A DNA stretch of 9,708 nt from Lentisphaeria bacterium (GTDB lineage: Bacteria; Verrucomicrobiota; Lentisphaeria; Victivallales; UBA1829): positions 1-9,708 of the forward strand of contig DXVA01000160.1 in assembly GCA_019408975.1 (NCBI GenBank). Direction: 5' to 3'. The position numbers and the translations under genes are program-made. Each line of letters opens with the position of its first letter. Positions within the stretch are counted from its first letter, which is position 1. Of this stretch, positions 1 to 5,490 are shown one piece after another. The notes beneath the pieces are model-generated. The model ran no database searches, had not been told where the DNA came from, and saw only the letters and a program-made list of their open reading frames with translations.

Positions 1-234
1 TGCCCCCGGTTCATCGCTTACAGCCTGTTCTTCCAGCACCAGCTTGAAATAACCGTTGTATTTTACAACAACTGCATCGTCTGATTTTGAAATTGCTTTT
101 ACAATGTTTCCGTTGACCTGTATCGTATAACCGTCGCCTTTCGGAATGACATCCGCCTTGATCCATTCGATCAGGCGGCGCATCCACTCGGCGCGGATCG
201 GTTCCCTGGCTCTCGGTATTTCCGGCGGCAGCAT
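1..234 (-). CDS. Hypothetical small phage protein, partial (runs off the left edge)
   Basis: This reading frame starts with ATG at 234 and stays open for 78 codons to the window edge, so its C-terminus is missing. It begins MLPPEIPRAREPIRAEWMRR and continues with a charged, amphipathic segment (RLIEWIKADVIPKGDGY) and then alternating hydrophobic residues that look like beta strands (TIQVNGNIVKAI, AVVVKYNGYFKLVLEE). A GTGAGG-like ribosome binding site lies about 6 nt upstream, next to the stop codon of the preceding gene (243-245), which suggests translational coupling. I do not recognise the family. Its position after the tail-terminator-like gene and a 245-aa unknown fits a small structural or tail-associated late protein, but that is inference from order only. 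A different frame over the same bases is also open, but it lacks this ribosome binding site and has an arginine/cysteine-rich composition typical of shadow frames. Confidence 0.6.
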   Translation of the reverse strand, partial: MLPPEIPRAREPIRAEWMRRLIEWIKADVIPKGDGYTIQVNGNIVKAISKSDDAVVVKYNGYFKLVLEEQAVSDEPGA

Positions 235-242
235 TCAATACC

Positions 243-980
243 TCACTTTCCCTGTTTTTTCTTTTGCCAAAGGGGGCGGAGTTTTGCAATCAGTTTATTC
301 AGGCTCGCCGCTGACATGAACGGGGAAACGGTGCCCTCCCATTCATAAAGGTCATACTGCCATGTATCGGTGATCTCAACATACTGTTTTTTTGTCCATG
401 TGATTTCGCGTCCGACACACTTCCAGTTTTTCGCGACGGCGTTTTTCAGGTAGGGCGGGACTTTGTTCTGATACATATCACCGATCAACTCCTGCTCATA
501 CCACTTGTAATTCGCTTTTTTCCGACTTTCCGTCACAATATAGATGACGCTTACAATGCCGAATTTCGGACGGTAATGTTTCAGCATTTCCTTGTCATCG
601 TCAGATGTGAGCGAACCCCATAACGGATGGTCTTCGATATCCCGCTCCGTATATTGCGTCTGCGAACGGATCGTAATATCTTTATTATTGGTCGCGCCGT
701 TCCAGTCGCCGCCGTCTTCTTTCCACGTCAGCACGACTTCACGGATATTCGGATAACCGGCAATTCCCCCGTTGATTTCAACATTGTTGATCGGCAGATT
801 TTCGTTGCGTGCTCCAACCGATGGAATTTCGTTTTCGACATTGTCCGCATGGATGTAAAAGCGCTCTTCCAAAGTCCATACGCCGTCCTTGTCGCGGGTC
901 TTGCGCGGGTAGCCCGGCTGATTGATGCGGCTGTGATAATCGTTGCCGTGTTCGAGAATGTTGGTTCCTGTTTCTCTCAT
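243..980 (-). CDS. Hypothetical phage late protein, 245 aa
   Basis: The product is 245 aa, starting at an ATG with an AGGTGAA ribosome binding site about 5 nt upstream. It is soluble and rich in Trp, Tyr and charged residues, with no signal peptide or membrane segment. A glycine-rich beta-like segment (VEINGGIAGYPNIREVVLTW, about residues 68-87) is followed by an acidic middle and a C-terminal half with many aromatic residues (YKWYEQE, ITWTKKQY, YDLYEWEG). It ends in a basic tail (WQKKKQGK). I do not recognise the family. In lambda the gene after the tail terminator U is the major tail protein V, of almost the same length, so a tail tube role is possible. I see no sequence motif that supports it, and this remains inference from gene order. 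A 112-bp repeat-rich gap separates it from the previous gene, and its stop lies 8 bp before the start of the next. Confidence 0.75.
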   Translation of the reverse strand: MRETGTNILEHGNDYHSRINQPGYPRKTRDKDGVWTLEERFYIHADNVENEIPSVGARNENLPINNVEINGGIAGYPNIREVVLTWKEDGGDWNGATNNKDITIRSQTQYTERDIEDHPLWGSLTSDDDKEMLKHYRPKFGIVSVIYIVTESRKKANYKWYEQELIGDMYQNKVPPYLKNAVAKNWKCVGREITWTKKQYVEITDTWQYDLYEWEGTVSPFMSAASLNKLIAKLRPLWQKKKQGK

Positions 981-1001
981 GATTTCACCTGTAGGCGTGG
1001 G

Positions 1002-1104
1002 TTAAAAGGACTTGAAGGACACAAAGGACAGCGCGCAGGGCAAAGCCGCTGACCACTGACCACTGATCACTGAATTTCTCATTTCTCATTGCTCATTCCT
1101 CATT
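1002..1104. repeat. Composite short tandem repeat (9-mer block plus eight 7-mers)
   Basis: The gap between two late genes holds two tandem blocks. At 1002-1028 there are three 9-bp units ending in AAGGA (ttaaaagga, cttgaagga, cacaaagga). At 1049-1104 there are eight consecutive heptamers: CTGACCA twice, CTGATCA, CTGAATT, TCTCATT twice, GCTCATT and CCTCATT. An 18-20 bp spacer separates the blocks. The heptamer block overlaps the last codons and the stop of the minus-strand gene ending at 1093. The same arrangement recurs at 2526-2606. Heptameric repeats of this general kind are known between genes in some cyanobacteria and other phyla; here the function is unknown. Confidence 0.8.
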
Positions 1105-1506
1105 ATTCCGAGGTGTGAATTTCAGAACGACCTGCGCCGTGATGCAGCGGGCGCGCAGATCGGGCGTCGGATAGGAGTCCAGAACATGTGTCCCGTGATA
1201 AGTCATATTTTCAGACGGCAGACGATTCCGGAGTCCGGGGGCAAGGAGGACGCCGGAGACTTTTTTCATGATCCCGTCGAGAACCGCACCGTCAGGGTCG
1301 TCGTCGCGATAAGTCGAGACAATCACCAGCATGTCCGCCGAGCGAACAATGATGCTGTCCCCAAAGCCGCAGTCGCGTTCCTGATCGCAGCGGACAATGA
1401 TATTCGGGAACTTCGGTTCATCGGGAACCGTGTCCCGCGTGTAGACCGTCGCACCGCACTCCCCGAAAAGGGAAGCCAGATCGGATTCAAGCTGTTTTTC
1501 ATACAT
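1093..1506 (-). CDS. Putative tail terminator / minor tail protein (gpU-position), 137 aa
   Basis: The product is 137 aa and starts MYEKQLESDLASLF. An N-terminal amphipathic helix is followed by alternating strand segments (PNIIVRCDQE, ADMLVIVSTYRDD, ARCITAQVVLKF). This helix plus mixed beta layout, together with a length near 130-140 aa, matches the tail terminator proteins (lambda gpU and relatives) that cap the tail tube and join it to the head. The assignment rests mainly on position: it follows the small head-tail adaptor and the gp10-like protein, as in lambda-like late operons. An AAAGGAAA ribosome binding site lies about 6 nt before the ATG, inside the end of the previous gene's trailer. 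The stop codon TGA is supplied by the GCTCATT heptamer repeat on the opposite strand, so the last residues may be repeat-derived. It could instead be another small neck protein. Confidence 0.55.
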   Translation of the reverse strand: MYEKQLESDLASLFGECGATVYTRDTVPDEPKFPNIIVRCDQERDCGFGDSIIVRSADMLVIVSTYRDDDPDGAVLDGIMKKVSGVLLAPGLRNRLPSENMTYHGTHVLDSYPTPDLRARCITAQVVLKFTPRNNEE

Positions 1507-1521
1507 GGTTTTTCCTTTCAG

Positions 1522-2208
1522 TCATTTTTCCAATGCCTTTTTGTATTTCGGGGAAAAGCGAAACGGTCCGGTATTCGGCTTGATCATCTTGCGGGTGCCG
1601 CGGAAAAAGATGCTGTAAGGTTTCCACATACCGCCCTCCGCCGCATTATTGATCAACCATGTCCGCCCGCGCGGATTCGCCGCGAAGATATCCGCGATAT
1701 AGCTCCAGATTTGTGCATAGCCGACACCGATATTGATCATTTTCATGATCTTCTGAATATCACTGAATCCAAGCAGACCGGAGTCCACGGCTTTTTTCAA
1801 GAATTTCCCGTGACGGTCCGCCTTATTGCGCCCACGCCATTCGGCGGCGAACAAAGTGTAGGAATAGGAAGGATTATCCCTGTCCCCGCGGTGATCCTCG
1901 TAGGTTCCCTTACTCATAAGTCTTGCATGTCTCATGCGGGAGCGCCCCCCGGAGTTATCCAGATAATCCACTTCTTTTTCGCCTTCCTCAAGATTCGTCA
2001 ACGGACGTCCGGGAATGCCGAGATGCCGCCATGGGGTGATTGCCGCGCTCCGCAGATTGCCGGTGCGCTCCGGAAGACTTTTCACGGCGGCGGCAAGGTA
2101 GCGCTGCGCGTTCATCGTCACGGTTTCGTAATCGGCTTCCCTCACTCCCGTTTCGGCGGCGGTGATCGCCTGTTCCACTTCGCGTATGTCAATCTTAACG
2201 GCGGGCAT
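1522..2208 (-). CDS. HK97-gp10-like tail completion / neck protein, 228 aa
   Basis: I place the start at ATG 2208 (MPAVKIDIREVEQAI) because a strong GGGAGGGG ribosome binding site sits just upstream. The frame is open further up to 2313, but that extension is arginine/serine-rich and overlaps the adaptor gene. Residues 41-55 (AVKSLPERTGNLRSA) carry the P-x-x-T-G-N-L-R signature typical of HK97 gp10-like proteins, which act at the head-tail junction or in tail completion. The rest is basic (RSRMRHARLMSKG; RTWLINNAAEGGMW; KYKKALEK at the end). At 228 aa it is longer than the usual 120-150 aa members, with an extra middle region around residues 90-190. It overlaps the previous gene by 14 nt, consistent with coupled translation. 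The family call is by motif and position. Confidence 0.65.
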   Translation of the reverse strand: MPAVKIDIREVEQAITAAETGVREADYETVTMNAQRYLAAAVKSLPERTGNLRSAAITPWRHLGIPGRPLTNLEEGEKEVDYLDNSGGRSRMRHARLMSKGTYEDHRGDRDNPSYSYTLFAAEWRGRNKADRHGKFLKKAVDSGLLGFSDIQKIMKMINIGVGYAQIWSYIADIFAANPRGRTWLINNAAEGGMWKPYSIFFRGTRKMIKPNTGPFRFSPKYKKALEK

Positions 2209-2497
2209 ATTCCCCTCCCAGCGCAAATTTGATGAACGGGTCGAAGCGGTGTTCATCCAGAATCCGGTAGACTTCCCCCTCAATCGTGATCCTGTCTCCG
2301 ATTTTCGGAACATTTCCGCCGAAGTCCGCGAGCCAGAACCGCGCCGTCGCTTTCGTCTCCATCAGCGTCACTTCCGAAAACTGCCGCCGCGCGCGGTCAA
2401 CGCCTCCGGCGATGCAGTCGTAAGACTGCTCGCCATATGTTGCGGTCTTCGTGAAATACGGGTTGAAGACTTCATTCCTTTTGATCGGCATTGCCAT
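2195..2497 (-). CDS. Putative head-tail adaptor / joining protein, 100 aa
   Basis: The product is 100 aa, starting MAMPIKRNEVFNPYFTKTAT. The C-terminal half has the pattern GDRITIEGEVYRILDEHRFD (about residues 68-87), a G-D-x-I-x-I-x-G-x-x-Y-x-I motif common in small head-tail connector proteins of the lambda gpFII / HK97 gp9 type. These sit between the portal ring and the tail. An AAAGGATAG ribosome binding site lies 5-9 nt upstream of the ATG. The gene overlaps the gp10-like gene by 14 nt. In lambda-like operons the protease, decoration and capsid genes come between portal and this gene; here the portal stop is only 104 bp upstream. The call rests on size, one motif and position. Confidence 0.55.
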   Translation of the reverse strand: MAMPIKRNEVFNPYFTKTATYGEQSYDCIAGGVDRARRQFSEVTLMETKATARFWLADFGGNVPKIGDRITIEGEVYRILDEHRFDPFIKFALGGEYARR

Positions 2498-2525
2498 TTT
2501 TCTATCCTTTCAGCTCGGGTTGAAA

Positions 2526-2606
2526 GACAGGAAGGATACAAAGGACAGGAAGGACAGATGCAAAAAACGTATGTTCTTGCTGAATTTCAATTGCTCATTT
2601 CTCATT
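2526..2606. repeat. Second copy of the composite 9-mer/7-mer repeat
   Basis: Three 9-bp units (gacaggaag, gatacaaag, gacaggaag) at 2526-2552 are followed, after about 27 bp, by CTGAATTTC (2580-2588) and two heptamers GCTCATT and TCTCATT (2593-2606). Order and orientation match the copy at 1002-1104. The TCTCATT unit contains the stop codon of the portal gene. This element fills the gap where capsid genes would be expected. Confidence 0.75.
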
Positions 2607-4224
2607 TGCTTTCTCCGCTTTTCTGTGTTATATTTTCTTGTCGGGGCTCTGGTTCCGTGGATTGAAACTTGTCGAATGCCTGCTGAATGATTCCGGCATT
2701 GTAGATCATCTCGCGAATAGGCTTGACTCCCCCGGCGGCTTCGGCGATTTTCTGCACGTTGTCGTTGAAGTTGTTGCCGAGATCGGCGGCAATGTCCTGC
2801 GGAGTCGTCGCGCCCATGGCAAGCTGCATCAGATTGCTCTGCGCATCCTTGACCGGATCAACCCACTGCCATTTGCGCGGGAGCCATTCCACATTGCAGA
2901 GACGGCGCCAGGCTCCCGGCGTGTAGGGGCATCCGGGACGCAAAAGCTGAACCGACAGGAACCGGCGGAATTCTTCGGTCAGGATGTCTTCGACAATCTG
3001 TTCCTGCTGATCCTTCCAGGAATCGCGTTCATCGAGGAGCCCCGCGCGAATACTGGAAAAATTCACATCGCGCAGATCGTTTGCAAAGGTCGGATAAGCC
3101 ACATCAAGCCCGTTTGCGATATTCCGTTGGAGCGCGTTCACGAACGGTGGAAAATTCGTCGCGGGATGCTGCGGATCATACATCTTAATATCCCATTCGC
3201 CGGTGACGACATCCATGCTGGCGCGTTCCGTATGAACCTCCTGCTTCGGCGGCGGCGCTTTCGTGCCGTCCGGATTGCGGTCACGCCCTCCAAAATTGGA
3301 CGGCATTTGCTTATTGATGATCATGCCAAGCTTCCGGCTGGCAGCATCCGCTGCGGCAAGCTCCGTGTAGATGTAGGAGTTGAGCAGGTGAATATTCTGC
3401 AATGCGGCCTGTCCGAAAGGGATTCCGCGAATTTGATTCGGGAGTTCATCATCAAAAAAGTGATTGACCTCATCCACGCCAAGGCGAACATAAGCCTCGC
3501 CGTCCGGTTCGCCGGGAGCGTAGACCGGATCAAAATATTCGCCCATGCTTTGATCAATGCGCGCACGTTTCCGGAACCAGTAGGCGACAGGCGCATCCCA
3601 TTCATCGAGCTCCACGCCGGTAACAATCCGGTTGCCGTCCGGGAGTTCCATATTGAGCTCCATCGGGCATGCTTCCGGGTCGAGAAGCTGAAGCGCATAG
3701 CCGAAACGGTTGCTGAAATACGGAATCCGCCGGATGAACACCTCGCCGTCGATTTTCCAGCAGCGCACCACCATTTTCAGGAACTTACGCATGGTATGGC
3801 GGCGGTTCGCCGTGCAGTTGCCGCGTTCGCTGAATTCATTCCAGAGTTTTTCCACATATTGACATGCGCGTTCGTCCGTATTGCCGTTCGCGAAAGAGAT
3901 TTTCGCCTGAATCTGAAAACCGTTCGGGCCTACAATATTTCGTTCGCACATCTTGAGAAACTTCCGGTAATCGCCGCCGTTTTTCGCCATTTCACGCGAA
4001 AGTCTGCGGAGCCGTTCGCCGTTTCTGCGGATGTCCTCGTTTGTGCGGATTGCGTCCGCGAGAAAGTCGCGATTGAAGTTGTTGACCTCGACCGCATGGT
4101 AGCTTCGTTCCTCCGGTTTCGCCTCCGGGGACGCGACGACCAGCGGTGCGGCGGTCGCCGCCAGATTGCTGTTGACCGTAAATGCCGGAGTCTCCGGCGG
4201 TTGTGTTTTCTTTCTGAAAAACAT
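2602..4224 (-). CDS. Phage portal protein, lambda gpB family
   Basis: The 540-aa product forms the dodecameric ring at one capsid vertex through which DNA enters and leaves and to which terminase and tail bind. Signature segments of the lambda portal family are visible: MCERNIVGPNGFQIQAK (about residues 92-108), the conserved W-x-x-D-G-E-V-F-I-R-R block (156-166), LQLLDPEACP (178-187) and GVELDEWDAPVAYWFRKR (203-220). The length is close to lambda gpB (533 aa). The start ATG 4224 has a GAGGTGA ribosome binding site about 5 nt upstream, and the gpW-like stop lies just before it. The C-terminal tail is hydrophilic and low-complexity (TEPEPRQENITQKSGESK), and its stop codon sits in a heptamer repeat, so the native C-terminus may have been altered. 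A long plus-strand frame lies antisense to it and is treated as a shadow. Confidence 0.92.
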   Translation of the reverse strand: MFFRKKTQPPETPAFTVNSNLAATAAPLVVASPEAKPEERSYHAVEVNNFNRDFLADAIRTNEDIRRNGERLRRLSREMAKNGGDYRKFLKMCERNIVGPNGFQIQAKISFANGNTDERACQYVEKLWNEFSERGNCTANRRHTMRKFLKMVVRCWKIDGEVFIRRIPYFSNRFGYALQLLDPEACPMELNMELPDGNRIVTGVELDEWDAPVAYWFRKRARIDQSMGEYFDPVYAPGEPDGEAYVRLGVDEVNHFFDDELPNQIRGIPFGQAALQNIHLLNSYIYTELAAADAASRKLGMIINKQMPSNFGGRDRNPDGTKAPPPKQEVHTERASMDVVTGEWDIKMYDPQHPATNFPPFVNALQRNIANGLDVAYPTFANDLRDVNFSSIRAGLLDERDSWKDQQEQIVEDILTEEFRRFLSVQLLRPGCPYTPGAWRRLCNVEWLPRKWQWVDPVKDAQSNLMQLAMGATTPQDIAADLGNNFNDNVQKIAEAAGGVKPIREMIYNAGIIQQAFDKFQSTEPEPRQENITQKSGESK

Positions 4225-4232
4225 GTGTCACC

Positions 4233-4460
4233 TCACCGGAATACAAGTGGAACGGAAAACGGTAGCCTAACGCCTTCCTCCGATTCGTTTTCAACCATCA
4301 GTTTGAACTTGTCACGGGCAGTCAGAAGCTGTTCAATCGACATATATTTCAGCTTTACGCCGTCCACTTCCTGTTCCAGAATCGCGTCTGTGGCTCTTCC
4401 GAGAATCGCGTCTTCAATTGCCTCCAGCGCTTTCTGTGCAAAACTTTTTTCTTCCGGCAT
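4233..4460 (-). CDS. gpW-like head-tail joining protein, 75 aa
   Basis: The product is 75 aa, near the 68 aa of lambda gpW, and lies directly before the portal gene as gpW does in lambda. It begins MPEEKSFAQKALEAIEDAIL, a long helix, followed by a short beta hairpin (VDGVKLKYMS) and a second helix (IEQLLTARDKFKLMVENE). This helix-hairpin-helix order with a S-x-x-x-L-L-x-A-R-D motif matches gpW, which helps stabilise packaged heads and prepares them for the tail. A strong AAGGAG ribosome binding site lies 7 nt before the ATG. That site can pair with upstream RNA (4487-4502), so translation may be limited. The gene is separated from the large terminase by the cargo gene at 4563-5432, which breaks the usual adjacency. 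Confidence 0.75.
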   Translation of the reverse strand: MPEEKSFAQKALEAIEDAILGRATDAILEQEVDGVKLKYMSIEQLLTARDKFKLMVENESEEGVRLPFSVPLVFR

Positions 4461-4465
4461 GGCAT

Positions 4466-4502
4466 ATCTCCTTTTTCAGTAAGGGAAAAAAGGTAAGGAG
4501 AT
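4466..4502 (-). promoter_or_regulatory. Stem-loop able to hide the gpW-like gene's ribosome binding site
   Basis: In the minus-strand RNA, ATCTCCTT (4502-4495) can pair over 8 bp with AAGGAGAT (4473-4466), which contains the AAGGAG ribosome binding site; the loop is 21 nt. An alternative 7-bp stem, CCTTTTT (4493-4487) with AAAAAGG (4476-4470), covers the same site. Both are read from base pairing only. Confidence 0.4.
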
Positions 4503-4560
4503 TTTTGCAAATTATGAGATACTAATATATTAAGAAGTAGAAAAAGTAAAATTTTAGTTG

Positions 4561-4571
4561 TTTCAATTATA
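4561..4571. repeat. 11-bp direct repeat, downstream copy flanking the cargo gene
   Basis: TTTCAATTATA here is identical to the copy at 5478-5488. The two bracket the AT-rich cargo gene and could be an insertion scar. Because the region is AT-rich, chance identity is possible. The repeat includes the stop codon of the cargo gene. Confidence 0.45.
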
Positions 4572-5432
4572 AACAGATTGAAATAGTTTCAATAACTTCT
4601 CATACTTATCTTTATGTTCTGTATTATTTTCTACTTTTTCAATTACATTATTCATTGCTTTGTTATATAACTGTATTGTCTTGTCTTCTTTTAGCATAAT
4701 CTCTGCAGGAAATAAAGTATTCTTCGTGATGGATTGATCTTTTATTCCGACAATGTATTTCTGCCATAAGTAATATGCTAATTTTCCTGACGCTGCCCAT
4801 GTTTTTTCTTTTTTTCCCATCTTTATATGGGTTCCTAGCAATCTCATGATATTATCGTCCAGAATAATTCTAGGAAAGCCTGTTTCCATTGATTCCATTG
4901 CATAACTCCTTGCAAGTCCCGGACCATAATAATCTTTATATTTTGGGTGCTCGAAACCATAACTGATTGTTACAGCACCTCTAAAGTAAATGCCATCAGC
5001 GATTAATGCAAAATAAGTAAGTCCCAAAGCAATAAAAATAACATTAAGTGTCAACATTTCTATTAGCTCATGAGTATTATCTAATTCTGCCCAGATAAAC
5101 ATTCCATCTGATACAGAAATTGTTCCTGTAGGAATCTTTAATGATTTAAGGTGAACATGCTTAGTTAATATACTTCTTGTAGCAATTTCTATATTGGAAT
5201 TAAAACTGTCACGAAAAATTAATACAGGAATAGCAGCAGAAGCAAATTTGTCCATTATCTCCTCATCTAAGCCAATATCTGTTTCATAAATATTACTGAA
5301 TTCAGATTGCAAAGAACGTAAAATATCTCCTTGTCCTAAAATATCAAGATATGCAACTAAATAACGTTTAATAGGAATTTTAACTCTTTTATCATCTGAA
5401 TTTAGTGTTATTGATTTATAACGTTTTTTCAT
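4563..5432 (-). CDS. Putative nucleotidyl cyclase-like cargo protein (prophage moron), 289 aa
   Basis: I choose ATG 5432 because an AGAGGAAA ribosome binding site precedes it; the open frame reaches a TTG at 5483 with no such site. The protein has the order of elements seen in class III nucleotidyl cyclase folds. A first strand ends in Y-L-D-I-L-G-Q (residues 28-34, D30 as possible metal ligand). T-I-S-V-S-D-G follows (104-110, D109 as possible second metal ligand), then R-G-A-V-T-I-S (151-157), Y-Y-G-P-G-L-A-R-S-Y-A-M-E-S (168-181) and P-R-I-I-L-D-D (187-193). There is a hydrophobic stretch at 127-147 and a charged helical C-terminus. No separate effector domain is seen. The gene is visibly more AT-rich than its neighbours, sits between terminase and gpW where lambda has no gene, and has its own promoter-like sequence, all typical of a moron. 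Bacterial cyclase-fold proteins can act in anti-phage signalling (Pycsar), but that role is speculative here. Activity is untested and the fold call is by eye. Confidence 0.6.
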   Translation of the reverse strand: MKKRYKSITLNSDDKRVKIPIKRYLVAYLDILGQGDILRSLQSEFSNIYETDIGLDEEIMDKFASAAIPVLIFRDSFNSNIEIATRSILTKHVHLKSLKIPTGTISVSDGMFIWAELDNTHELIEMLTLNVIFIALGLTYFALIADGIYFRGAVTISYGFEHPKYKDYYGPGLARSYAMESMETGFPRIILDDNIMRLLGTHIKMGKKEKTWAASGKLAYYLWQKYIVGIKDQSITKNTLFPAEIMLKEDKTIQLYNKAMNNVIEKVENNTEHKDKYEKLLKLFQSVYN

Positions 5433-5455
5433 AAATATTTCCTCTAATATATTGA

Positions 5456-5483
5456 AATATATAGTGATTTTTAACTTTTTCAA
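5456..5483 (-). promoter_or_regulatory. Candidate promoter of the cargo gene
   Basis: On the minus strand TTGAAA (5483-5478) is separated by 16 bp from TATATT (5461-5456); each box differs from the sigma70 consensus at one position. It lies between the terminase stop and the cargo gene start, with the ribosome binding site just downstream. An AT-rich setting makes chance matches likely. Confidence 0.45.
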
Positions 5484-5488
5484 TTATA
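5478..5488. repeat. 11-bp direct repeat, upstream copy flanking the cargo gene
   Basis: TTTCAATTATA is the partner of 4561-4571. It begins 2 bp beyond the stop codon of the large terminase gene, and GC content changes sharply at this point. Confidence 0.45.
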
Positions 5489-5490
5489 TT

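Noticed and set aside
1049..1104. CRISPR-like array
   Set aside because: Units are contiguous 7-mers without spacers; this is a short tandem repeat, not a repeat-spacer array.
1186..2232. 348-codon plus-strand open frame
   Set aside because: Antisense to the tail-terminator-like and gp10-like genes; His/Arg-rich, no convincing ribosome binding site, crosses two real genes.
2209..2313. N-terminal extension of the gp10-like protein
   Set aside because: Arg/Ser-rich sequence antisense-like in character and overlapping the adaptor gene; ATG 2208 has a strong GGGAGGGG site.
2638..4482. 614-codon plus-strand open frame
   Set aside because: It lies antisense to the portal and gpW-like genes, which have clear family motifs and ribosome binding sites. 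Its product is Arg/His/Ile-rich without domain structure, typical of a shadow frame.
5433..5483. Upstream TTG start for the cargo gene
   Set aside because: No ribosome binding site is placed before it, and it overlaps the candidate promoter. ATG 5432 has an AGAGGAAA site at good spacing.
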